Assembly: GCA_949775045.1 (NCBI GenBank)
Contig: OX459098.1
Coordinates: 16,497,581-16,561,580 of the forward strand
Source: Metridium senile
Taxonomy: Eukaryota > Cnidaria > Anthozoa > Actiniaria > Metridiidae
DNA length: 64,000 bases
Direction: 5' to 3'
Shown here: positions 23,011-33,944 of the stretch, one piece after another
Layout of the letters: the number at the start of each line of letters is the position of its first letter
How positions within the stretch are numbered: the stretch's first letter is position 1
Program-made: the position numbers and the translations under genes
Notes under the pieces: model-generated
Databases searched by the model: none
What the model was told of the DNA's origin: nothing
What the model saw: the letters and a program-made list of their open reading frames with translations, nothing else

Positions 23011-24837
23011 AAGGCTCATTGACACTAGCAATTTTGTCGCGTGACAAGAACTACTTTGAACACAGGCAGCCCAACTATTGTCTTTGAGGATTTTTTTTAA
23101 TGACAATAAAGTTATTTTCAACCGCGCGCCGAGCGAAATACATATTGAGAGCGCGGGTGGGGTTCCTGTGGTGTATTTGTTTGAAAGCTCGCGGATGGGA
23201 TTCCTGTGGCTTTTTTTGCAAGCAATTTTTCGGTCGCGCGGAATCGCACGTACGACAAAAAGATCGAAGAAAGTAGTATCTTGATACAAGGTCTGAAACT
23301 CGATGGCGTGGATGGATAGATGTGCGCCGCAGGTTGTGGTGACGGCGAAGACTCAGCGACGAGCGCCGAGAAGGACGCGAGAAGCAATCGACTGACTCGC
23401 CAAAGAAAAACTTTTATATTCAAACTTTTCTTTTGAAACAAGTTTTATTTTCTTATACGGATTTTCACTAAGTAAACCTCTAACAAAAACAAACAGCCAG
23501 TGTGTGAAATTTCTTTCCAAGTTTATTGAAATGCTAAACACATATATAGTTAATATATTTTACAATGTGAAAAAATTTGTTCAAAGTGTATTTAATCAAA
23601 TCTGTAAAGATGTTTTAGCTTTTATAGTTTTTCGAAAATAGTTTATAAAATACAGCTATAAACGCTTCACACTTTCATAACAAATGTATTATTGTTTGAA
23701 CCGCTAAACTAACTAAAGTTTTCACGAAATTAAAGTTGAACTTTTTTGATCCAACTGAATCAAGTGGAAAACTTCGCAAAGCGGCCATCACAAATTCATT
23801 GTTTAGTTCGGGTTTTAGTTGGTTTGAACAAGATAATATTATTCGTTTTGACATAAAAACTTCAGCTCCAATAATTACCTGTACACACCAGGCTACTAGA
23901 AAAGCTTTCCCTCGTTATTTTTTGTTATGGTGAAGAGCATCGTTGACTTCAAAAGCAATTCTCAGTGACACTTGAATTAATCAGGTGTTTTGAATGAAAA
24001 CTCAAATCACTGTAGGTAGCCAGCCACTGCAGTGCAAATCACGATCTTTTTGACTCTTGATTCACCATCCCATGATTTTTCACAATAAAATACATTCTCT
24101 TGTTTTCTTTCTTTGAGTTTTAAGTCATTTTAACAATGCAAAAGTTAAATGCAAGACTGTAATCAACACCTTTTTTCGGCTGTATCGGTGAATGAGCGTG
24201 AATGTGGTCTCGATCGATATTTTCACGATCGCTCCACGATTGCTCCACGATTGTAAAATTTCCGAAATCCGTCACCACAACCTGCGGCGCACCTCGGTTC
24301 CATGCTGCCTTTTTTAAAAATTTATTTTAACCCCTTTGCTGAAGTCGGAGATGATCATACTTTTTACTGTAGTTGAAGATCAAAATAAAGTTTATATATT
24401 CGAAAAAAAATTAAAATTTTCTCCCATGGCTGATTTACTACGCGCGAAACTAAATTTGTCACGTGACCGAGTTTCATACCTTGTCGAAATACCTCTCTCT
24501 TCAACACCGCGCGACTTTGACGAAAAATTGCTTGCAAAAAGCCACAGGAATCCCATCCGCAAGCTTTGAAACAAATACACCACAGGAACCCCACCCGCGC
24601 GCTCAATATGTATTTCGCTCGGCGCGCGGTTAAAAATAACTTTTTTGTCATTAAAAAAAATCCTCAAAGACAATAGTTGGGCTGCCTGTGCTTTGAACAT
24701 GCTCGAAATTTAGTGCAACTTGCTTCGAATTCCTGTCTCCTAAATTCGAGCGTATTAGAAATTGCGGCGACAAATCTACGATATAATCGCCATTGAAATC
24801 GCCGCTCATGTCAAAATTGCTAGTGTAAACGGGCCTT
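23011..24837. mobile_element. Element B (family of 27287-27485), inserted in A and interrupted
   Basis: Ends AAGGCTCATTGACACTAGCA and its counterpart TGCTAGTGTAAACGGGCCTT are inverted repeats. The internal CTACTTTGAACA...TGCTCGAAATTTAGTGC is continuous in the uninterrupted copy at 27287-27485. TA flanks both ends if the element is taken to start AGGC and end GCCT. Confidence 0.7.
23061..24690. mobile_element. Element C, 1.63 kb, inserted in B
   Basis: Inverted repeats of over 200 bp start CACAGGCAGCCCAACTATTG; TTTGAGGATTTTTTT, GCGCGCCGAGCGAAATACAT, GTTCCTGTGG and CACGTGAC/GTCACG words follow. A 7-bp duplication CTTTGAA flanks it (23054-23060 and 24691-24697). A second inner inverted pair, TGCGCCGCAGGTTGTGGTGA at about 23322 and about 24292, brackets the 0.9-kb core. 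The core has only small open frames, so no transposase is visible and the element is non-autonomous. Confidence 0.8.
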
Positions 24838-24950
24838 AACACAGCTGCTTGATTTAAAAGGGGTAGGGTCACTTGACTCGTTGTTGCAAAGGGCCTATTC
24901 AAAGGCAATTAGATTCGATGCAGCAAAAGTTCATCGTCTGAACCAGGCCT

Positions 24951-26000
24951 AAATCCGATCAATTTCCCCTTTTTTAATTTCCTGATTTAGATTTTTGTTA
25001 AAAAAACAAAATCATAACACTCTAAATGAGACACCGATATATAACGCATGATAGCTTTTATGCCCCATGCAGACAAATCTTAATTAAGTTAAAATTTACT
25101 TTACCCATGCATTCAACTCCTTATACAAAGTTCGTCCAGAGGTTCTTCAAAGCACTTCCCTTACTCGGCTTGAATCTGCACGAAATGATATGATATCGTT
25201 GACAGCTTTGTGGACTGTCAGTATATCAAAGGATCATGGGGACTGTTTAACAGTCTAATCAATAATTGAATATAAAAAACCCGGGCAAACAGCTTAACAT
25301 TTGCTTCAACATCCCTTCGATTTTGATTAATGGCAATTTTGAAGCAGTTTGCCACCCCATTTCAACATTGTTGAAACTGTTTGTCCCCTATCCCCTACGT
25401 TCAACCTCTTTCAGCAACCATTCTACAGCGTTCAACAAAATCGAACCAATCCATGTTGAAGTAAATGGTTTCCGTGCCTTAAATGAATGAATAAATCGAT
25501 TGATAAATGAATAACACATGAATGAATGAATGAATGAATGAATGAATGAATGAATGAATGAATGAATGAATGAATGAATGAATGAATGAAAGAATGAATG
25601 AATGAATAATTGCTTGAATGAATAGGTTGATGGATGATTGAATAGATGAATTAGTTATTAAAGGAATGATTGGGTTTATTGAATTTAATGATGATCATAT
25701 ATGAACAGCTGATGTACATAACACTCGGCAGCAGTCCCGCCTAAAAATTAAAGTCCGCCATGACTTCACCTTAACAGTATATATATTACTATTTCTATAT
25801 ATTATTTGATAAATGAGAAACTTCTTTTATATATTCTTTTAATCACATGCAGACATGGAAACTTGCTTTGGTGGATAATATGTTTGCGGTTGTTTTTGAA
25901 TAATGAAAAGTCAATTAAAAAAGTCATTTGGAATTTAACGTCATTTCTAATTTTTATAGAATCGATCTCTTGGCAATTTTATCTCTTTATAAATAATACT
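24951..26000. other. Intergenic DNA with a (TGAA)n microsatellite
   Basis: A run of GAATGAAT units lies at about 25516-25612, fading into degenerate copies to 25650. No gene is supported in the rest. Confidence 0.65.
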
Positions 26001-26139
26001 GGGGCCGGTTGTACGAAGAGTGGGCCGAAAGTTATCCGCGGATAAAAGCTACCCACTGCATAGGTTTTTTTTATAGATTTTATCCGCTGGATAAGGATTT
26101 ATCCGGTGGATAGCGATATTCATTCGTACAACCGGCCCC
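26001..26139. mobile_element. Small MITE (GGGGCCGGTTGTACGAA ends)
   Basis: GGGGCCGGTTGTACGAA at the left faces TTCGTACAACCGGCCCC at the right, a perfect 17-bp inverted repeat. Inner TTATCCGCGGATAA and TTATCCGCTGGATAA words add sub-palindromes. Non-coding. Confidence 0.8.
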
Positions 26140-26846
26140 TGAACCTTTTAAAATATCTAGTTTACTTTTCTTCTAAATTGACTTTTCATATTTTATTATT
26201 ATCATTAATATAACATTGCCAAGATACCCTCAATTTTTTTTTGCTAAGTTCGTTGCTTGAATATTTGTAAACAATTTCTCGTATTAAAGTTGGAATATCA
26301 ATTTTACGCAAGTGGTAAAATATTCATTGTCAAAATATGTCAAAACCCAAAACAAATATTAACACTAATAAATCATTCTGTAATTGCCTGCGCGGATCCC
26401 CTTTGAATTCTACTTATATATACTTACATTGTGAATTAAAACTTTTTCCTTAATTAATCCCTGATACAAAAGTCAAACTAGATAATATCATATCCATTTC
26501 TAGAATTTGATTTATATCTTTACAAAGAGGATTAAAACAATAAATTGGACAGTACCGGGGTTCAAATTACAATGCAAAATGAGTTTTTTTTTTTAATTAA
26601 AATTAAAATTTTTTGAAATAAATTTTTTTGAAATAAATTTTTGTTGCTGACTACTTTTCCTTTCTTTTTCAGATAATTTTAATATATCACTATCAAAACT
26701 TAATGATTAGAATAAATAATTAAGAAATAACTGAACGATGTATGCATGGCGGAGTTGACATTGTCTATCTAAAATACCCGATACTTTCATATTAATTGTA
26801 AACATAAATTTCATAATTCCTATTCCATGTTTACTGTTACTCAGTG

Positions 26847-27109
26847 TGCACCTATCAATGTCTTGCTCCAACGGGGGAATGCGGGCATACCCAGGGGCTA
26901 TTGACATTTTTCGTATCTTTTTGTCAATAGTCCCTATCCTGGGGACGTCGAATTCATATACTTACTCATATATTTACTGTTGTAGACGCAGAACTTTGTG
27001 ATGAAATTGTCAAAAAACATCGAGCAGGCCCAGGTACGGGCAAAGATTATGTTCAATAGCCCGACTTTGCCCGCACTCCCCCTGTTAGGGCAAGACATTG
27101 ATAGGTGCA
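26847..27109. mobile_element. MITE (TGCACCTATCAATGTCTTGC ends)
   Basis: A 20-bp terminal inverted repeat TGCACCTATCAATGTCTTGC is perfect, and the arms continue with AACGGGGGAATGCGGGCA-type sequence and GGGCTATTGA. The 26140-26846 stretch before it shows only AT-rich non-coding DNA. Confidence 0.75.
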
Positions 27110-27286
27110 TTATAGAATAAAAACTTGAATTTTCACGTTTACTTCTAAAACAAATAAACAAGGAATCACTAACTTGCTGAAATGTTAAAAAACGTTAATC
27201 ACATTGACTGCATGCATGATTTATAGAAATACATTACTGCTTATTTTGAATATATAATGTTTATATTCGCAAGTGCTTTATTGTAA

Positions 27287-27485
27287 GGCCCGCGACAAGA
27301 GCTGCGATTTCTATGGCAATTTTATCGCAGCTTTGTCAACGCTACTTTGAACATGCTCGAAATTTAGTGCAACTTGCTGCGCCGCGGATTTTCTGTCTCC
27401 TAAATTCTAACGTATTCGAAATTGCGGCGACAAAGCTGCGATAAAATCGCCATTGAAATCGCCGCTCTTCTCTAAACGGGCCTTT
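27287..27485. mobile_element. MITE, family B, uninterrupted copy
   Basis: AAGGCCCG...GCTGCGATTT and TTATCGCAGCTTTGTC at the left are inverted in GACAAAGCTGCGATAA ... CGGGCCTT at the right. This is the intact counterpart of the split copy at 23011-24837. A diverged direct repeat (TTTTGAATA.ATAATGTTTATATTC) flanks it more loosely at about 27243 and 27596. Confidence 0.75.
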
Positions 27486-27806
27486 ATGCACTTGTTGTAG
27501 TGTTATTAATCTCTACTGTGGCCCTGTAAGTGATAAACTTAATCACAAACGGACCGCATGTATATAGTATATCTAAATAAATTATTGCTTTAATATTTTG
27601 AATAAATAATGTTTATATTCCCGGGTGTTTTATCAGTTATTAACGTCCGTAAAGTTAAAAAGCAACACTCTTAGCTTGTTTATAGTGTAATATAAGTTAG
27701 GATACTTATACCCTAATTGTTGTATACAGGGTATCATTTCCTCTTGCTATGAGTCATGATGGGCAATAATTGTGGTGTTTTCGATTACCGAGAGTGCACT
27801 GTTTGA

Positions 27807-29093
27807 TTACACCATGGAAGTCAATCGATAATCTTCTCGATTTGACGTTTCAACGACAATGCCGCTATTCTGTGGGCTGTCATTTTGAGTTAGTACTTGT
27901 GGAATAGTAGAGCTAATCCTTAACAATTCACAGTGTTTGATTTCCTCGTTTGACGCAAGTACGAAGTTTTTATTTACGATCCCCAGTTCCTTGTTTCCGT
28001 TTTTCGTGACATTTCTTTTGGTCTTTTTGTTTGCTTCTGCCAGAAAACCATTTTCGAGCATTGACGGCTTTGTTTCAGATACTTGGCAGTTGGTGCCGGG
28101 CTTCACTTGACTCAAGCCATCATCAGCTGTCGACGTCATATCTATCTGTAATTGTGTCTCACTAGTTTGCGGTTTTCGTGAAATAATCGTGATCAAAGCG
28201 CGCTTAAAATGCGGCAAACGGAATCCAAATAGGAAAGGGTTAACGCTGCTCGGAAAGAGAACAAATAGAAAGTGCAAATCGCGGAAAATATGATAGGTGT
28301 CACAGTCGCAGGTTCTGCAGAAGTTTAAAACGTAGGCGAAAACAAAGGATGGAGTGTTCAGGAATAGAAAAGCCATTAATATTGCTAGGAACGTTCGTGT
28401 TACTCTAGTATGGTGCTTCACCATTTTGTTCCTATAGCTGTCAAAAGTTGTGTTGTTGTCGGCCCTGGATATTTGAGAAGGAGGTCTAAATTCCCGTCTC
28501 TCTCGATGGTTACGGAGACTTTTGTTGACCCAAAATTGAACAAAAAGAAGCACGGCAACCGTCAACAGAAGTACACAGTTGACAAAGACAAATGTATAAA
28601 CGATGAAATCAACATGGAAGTAAACAACTGATATTCCAGTAGAAATTAACCAGATCATGATCGAGATTCGAATGGAGCGAGAGTAGGTAGATTTCGAGCG
28701 ATATTTTAGAGGGTATGAGATCGAGATACATCGATCTACCGCCAGTGCACCGATGCTCATAATCGACGCGGTGCAAGAGATGAAGAAAAACAGATGGAGA
28801 GCTTTAAGCAAAGAAGTCGAGGCTTTTTGAAATCCTTCCAATCCGTGATAAGCAGCTGACAACGGCAATACAGCAATGCCTTGTATGAGATCAGCTAGCG
28901 CAACGTTCAGGATTAGCAAGTTGAAAGGTGTTCTCAAATTCTTGTGTGGGTTTTTGTAAATCGTGAAGCAAATGAGGAAATTCCACGGCGCAGCGACGAC
29001 GAAAAGAACCAGTGAAATTGCTGTTGAGGAGAAAGAAAGTTCCCTTGGAGCGGTGCTGTTGAAACAGTGTTGCGATTGCCAACCAAAACTCAT
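27807..29093 (-). CDS. Rhodopsin-family (class A) G-protein-coupled receptor, orphan, single exon
   Basis: The 428-residue uninterrupted frame has seven hydrophobic segments at about 23-46, 58-80, 97-120, 140-158, 163-190, 230-258 and 267-290. Class A landmarks are visible: LNVALADLI in helix 2 with Asp68 (2.50 position), AVDRC in helix 3 (residues 118-122, a DRY variant), and NPFLF in helix 7 (285-289, an NPxxY variant). Helix 6 has FLNTP where most class A receptors have CWxP. An N-glycosylation site (NST, residues 12-14) lies in the short N-terminus. The cytoplasmic tail is long, about 130 residues. Start chosen at the first ATG, directly before the first helix. Intronless, lineage-expanded receptors of this type are common in cnidarians. 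The ligand (amine, peptide or lipid) cannot be inferred. Confidence 0.9.
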   Translation of the reverse strand: MSFGWQSQHCFNSTAPRELSFSSTAISLVLFVVAAPWNFLICFTIYKNPHKNLRTPFNLLILNVALADLIQGIAVLPLSAAYHGLEGFQKASTSLLKALHLFFFISCTASIMSIGALAVDRCISISYPLKYRSKSTYSRSIRISIMIWLISTGISVVYFHVDFIVYTFVFVNCVLLLTVAVLLFVQFWVNKSLRNHRERREFRPPSQISRADNNTTFDSYRNKMVKHHTRVTRTFLAILMAFLFLNTPSFVFAYVLNFCRTCDCDTYHIFRDLHFLFVLFPSSVNPFLFGFRLPHFKRALITIISRKPQTSETQLQIDMTSTADDGLSQVKPGTNCQVSETKPSMLENGFLAEANKKTKRNVTKNGNKELGIVNKNFVLASNEEIKHCELLRISSTIPQVLTQNDSPQNSGIVVETSNREDYRLTSMV

Positions 29094-29297
29094 GATGCCC
29101 TACTTAATTTTTTAAAAACTCAATTTTTTTTCAAATTGCAATACGATACGTCTATATCAAGAACTGATCTTTAAACATGCAGTTTTGACATCGAACCGGT
29201 CCGTGTACTCTTTCCTTACCAGTTTATCTGATGCGAACTATCGATATGGCACTTTAAATATCAACTAACAACGAATAAGGGTATCAACACCCGGAAA

Positions 29298-29540
29298 CAA
29301 AAAAGTAAATGTGTACATCAATTTCAGAAATGTTGCAATTGTCCAAGACGATTGAATACAATGCAAAGGAATTGTGGGTAGCTTAATGGAATAATCGAGA
29401 GGCTGTTGAAATGGTTTGAAACATAAAGTAAAGATGTACATCAATTTCTAAAATGTTGTCCAAGACGATTAAATACGATGCAAAGGAATTGTGGGTAGCT
29501 TAAACAATGAATATTCGAGAGGCTGTTAAAATGGTTTGTT
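29298..29540. repeat. Two-copy tandem duplication of about 120 bp
   Basis: GTACATCAATTTC.AAATGTTG, GTCCAAGACGATT, GCAAAGGAATTGTGGGTAGC and CGAGAGGCTGTT occur in order twice with small differences, upstream of the GPCR gene. No function is evident. Confidence 0.75.
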
Positions 29541-29664
29541 CGACGCTGCTACTGCACGAAGTATCTAAACAATAACCTCTTTGTATCTTCTAATTTTCGG
29601 AAATAATAATAATAATTAATAATTATAAATGCTATTTTAACAATCACCCTCCATGTTTATAAAA

Positions 29665-29815
29665 AGACGAAGGGCTAAGGCTCGAAACTTCAGTAAAGCT
29701 AACTTAACATTTTTTTACGGTGTTACAAATTTCATCAGTTTATATATTACCTATTGTTTATATCAAACATCTATACGCAACCTTTACTAGTTTACTCGCT
29801 AGTTTCCATTCCCAA
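29665..29815. repeat. Dispersed repeat, copy 2
   Basis: Diverged copy of the block at 5925-6165: GAAGGGCTAAGGCTCGAAAC, TTACGGTGTTACAAATTTCA, TTTACTCGCTAGTTTCCA. Non-coding. Confidence 0.55.
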
Positions 29816-30289
29816 AAATATTGATAAATTCAGTCATGTTTTTAAGGAGTACCCAGAAGTCCGTCTTTTCGTTTTGTAATATATATATCCTATCGCCTTG
29901 TACAACCTTTTATGAAGTGGTGTAAATGAAGATCATTAATTCATGCACGTGTTTGACTGCGTCACAGCGCATGACAATAATTATTCCATCTTTTCAAGCA
30001 CACATTTTAATGTGTAAAAAGCTCAAGTTTATAATTTGGAAGTGTTGTTAAAAACAGGAAAAGCTATGAATTAGCATTATACCCATTGCACGAACAAATT
30101 TTCCTTTCAAAATCAACAAAAAGATAACTCTTTAATCAAATCTTAAACCAAACCTGGTTTAGTTAACAACATGAGAAGTAAAATATGAAAATAAACATGA
30201 ACGAAAAGAGTAAGAGCAGCTTCTTTTCAGTAAAGCCAGAGAGGCCACTGTGCTAATCATTATAATTGTTTTTTCCTATATGAATATAC

Positions 30290-30770
30290 AGTCAAAGCTT
30301 CATTAAGCGGACACCCTTGGGAAACGAAAAACGTGTCCGTAAGTACTAGAGCTGTCTGCCTAATAGAAAGGGTTCTTAAAACGGGTAAATAACGTAAAAT
30401 AGTCTCGTTTTGCGAGTATCAATAGCACCAAAGCTAATGACCTTGTGGCTGACAAAGTTTTTGACTGAAAAGAGCGACCAACAGTGCAAAAGTTGTCATA
30501 ACGGGAAAGCGAATAAACAGAGGAGGAAGCTATGGATTTGAGGTGGCGTGTGATTATGACATTAGAGGAGCCCAATTCTCTATCAACTGGCTCCAATCTA
30601 AACTGAATAAAGAAGGTTATATTGTTTATAATATAGCTCCTTTTAAGCTTAACTTTTGCATTCGCAACTGAGATAGTTAAACTGATACAATACTGTTAAA
30701 CTTAGAAGTCGATGATGTAAACAAGGACAAATAGATTAAATAAAGTTTTTCTATTTCGAGTGTCCTCTTA
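30290..30770. mobile_element. Possible pogo/Tigger-like DNA transposon remnant
   Basis: ACAGTCAAAGCTTCATTAAGCGGACACC near 30290 resembles terminal repeats I associate with pogo/Tigger elements, and the right side has a loosely inverse TGTCCTCTTATTAA near 30761. The interior has no transposase. The family name rests on memory of such ends and is tentative. Confidence 0.3.
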
Positions 30771-30799
30771 TTAACCCTTTGGTGACGGCCCTGTTAAAA
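30771..30799 (+). repeat. 29-bp direct repeat, left copy
   Basis: TTAACCCTTTGGTGACGGCC followed by CTGTTAAAA is repeated identically at 32686-32714. The two copies bracket the satellite fragment and the CTTG tract. Confidence 0.9.
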
Positions 30800-30841
30800 A
30801 TAAAAACAGCCTTTCTCATTCGAAACGTTTACAAACTAAAA
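30800..30841 (+). repeat. 42-bp fragment of the 1-kb satellite
   Basis: ATAAAAACAGCCTTTCTCAT then TCGAAACGTTTACAAACTAA is identical to part of each satellite monomer (for example about 33539-33580), although the main array starts 2.2 kb further on. Confidence 0.85.
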
Positions 30842-30874
30842 TTATTTAACTTTTACATCCCATGTTGTAGATAT

Positions 30875-32638
<1,764 letters not shown>

Positions 32639-32685
32639 TTTTGTTTTTTTCTTTGTTTGTTTGTTTGTTTATGAACAAATACTTG

Positions 32686-32714
32686 TTAACCCTTTGGTGA
32701 CGGCCCTGTTAAAA
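32686..32714 (+). repeat. 29-bp direct repeat, right copy
   Basis: Identical to 30771-30799. The stretch from here to about 33079 is non-coding with no other recognised element. Confidence 0.9.
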
Positions 32715-33740
32715 CTCGGTGGAATTCCACCGATTTTAGCTTTCTAGGTTTGAGAGTCAGGGCTTTATTCTTTAATTGACTGTGTTATGTGGTAAGTTCG
32801 GCAACATTTGACACTTAATTGATCATCTGAGATCCAAAAATGTGAAATTTACTGTCCTTTGTGTTAAGGTGAACGTTAAAGTGTGCGTTTTTGCGCCATA
32901 GAACAACCACCGTAAACGTTATTTTTCATCTCTAAATTTAGTGCAAAAAATATCATTCAAAAACAAAACTCGGCATTCTTAGAACACGTCAGACCCAGCT
33001 CTTTTGATTTCTTAACTTTTTATTATCCAACACCTTCTACGTGACGCACAATAGCCGTTTCTTCTAGACTCCTTCCGCAAAAACTCGTTTTTCCATTTAA
33101 TAACGAAAAGCATTATGGGTAATTATGCAAAGTTTCGACAGCACATGGGCATTTCAAACGCAAGAGCAATAATCAACAAGTGGAAGTAGAGTATTAAATA
33201 CAAAGTGATACATGCATACGTGCCATCCGAAGTATAAAACAAGCACTCCCTACAACGTGTGGGTTGTCTTGGATGAAACTCGCTTGCAATGCGATATCGA
33301 GTTGACCCTACTCCCCACTGGGAATAAGAACAATAAGATTAGCATAACAATAAACCTGCCCTGAAAGACTAGGATTTTTCAATTGTATAAATCGAGTGAC
33401 GCTTAGTTAGTGTACGTATAGGAATTATCATTTATAGCTTAGGGGCTGGTTCTCTCCTCCCTTCGGACGAGCTGGGTGTGGGGAACGGAGAGCGCGTGAG
33501 TTTTTTCTTTTTCTTTAATTTTTTCTTTTCTTTTTCTGATAAAAACAGCCTTTCTCATTCGAAACGTTTACAAACTAAAAAACTCGTTTCTGCATTTAAT
33601 AACGAAAAGCACTATGGGTTATTATGCAAATTTTCGACAGCACATGGACCAGATCCCAATTCTTTACATTTTATAAGTGCTCAGTCACCAGCTCCAACCG
33701 GACGAAAATTGCACCGATTGCCATCTTTACAAGTCGAAAC

Positions 33741-33944
33741 TCAATAAAATTGCCTTGGTTGGTTTTGGTATCTACTATTGGCAGGTAGGGAATTCCATGT
33801 TTTTGCCCCGTTATAGCAAAACGAAGATTCAAAATTTTGCGAAGATTGGTACTTAGCAGTTCTTGCTAACGGTAAGCGAAGCTGCAGATCTTTGCTTCTA
33901 GTATTGTAATCAGTGGAATTGACTAGAAAACCGGAACTGCTCAT
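33741..33944 (-). pseudogene. Fossil LINE reverse-transcriptase C-terminus within the satellite monomer (representative copy)
   Basis: On the minus strand each monomer encodes a 67-residue frame with DYNTRSKDLQLRLPLART and YNGAKTWNSLPA, the hallmark C-terminus of CR1/L2/RTE-like LINE ORF2 proteins (compare YNTRCK and AAKLFNSL in the intact LINE at 56434-59841). Just upstream, across one in-frame stop, VYKCLNSLARA continues the same family pattern. The monomer thus contains about 100 codons of a dead LINE. Equivalent frames occur at 34750, 36791, 39309, 40957, 41965, 49542, 50560, 51590, 52616, 53642, 54669, 55695, 60336, 61362, 62389 and 63416. It is not expected to be translated. Confidence 0.75.

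Larger units (their letters stand above)
22719..24900. mobile_element. Element A (family of 10992-11382), interrupted
   Basis: The left arm GAATATAGGCCTTGTGCAAC ... CAGGTCACATGACCC and right arm ... GTTGTTGCAAAGGGCCTATTC match the uninterrupted copy at 10992-11382. That copy continues from GATGTTCATTTTG straight into ACACAGCTG, where this one is split by element B. Confidence 0.75.
22514..24950. mobile_element. Outer inverted-repeat element D of a four-level nest
   Basis: GACATCGAACTTTTGCCACA and TCGAATCTAAT near 22533-22563 are matched in inverse orientation by ATTAGATTCGATGCAGCAAA and AGTTCATCGTC near 24908-24940. Element A lies entirely between the arms. Ends are approximate. Confidence 0.5.
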
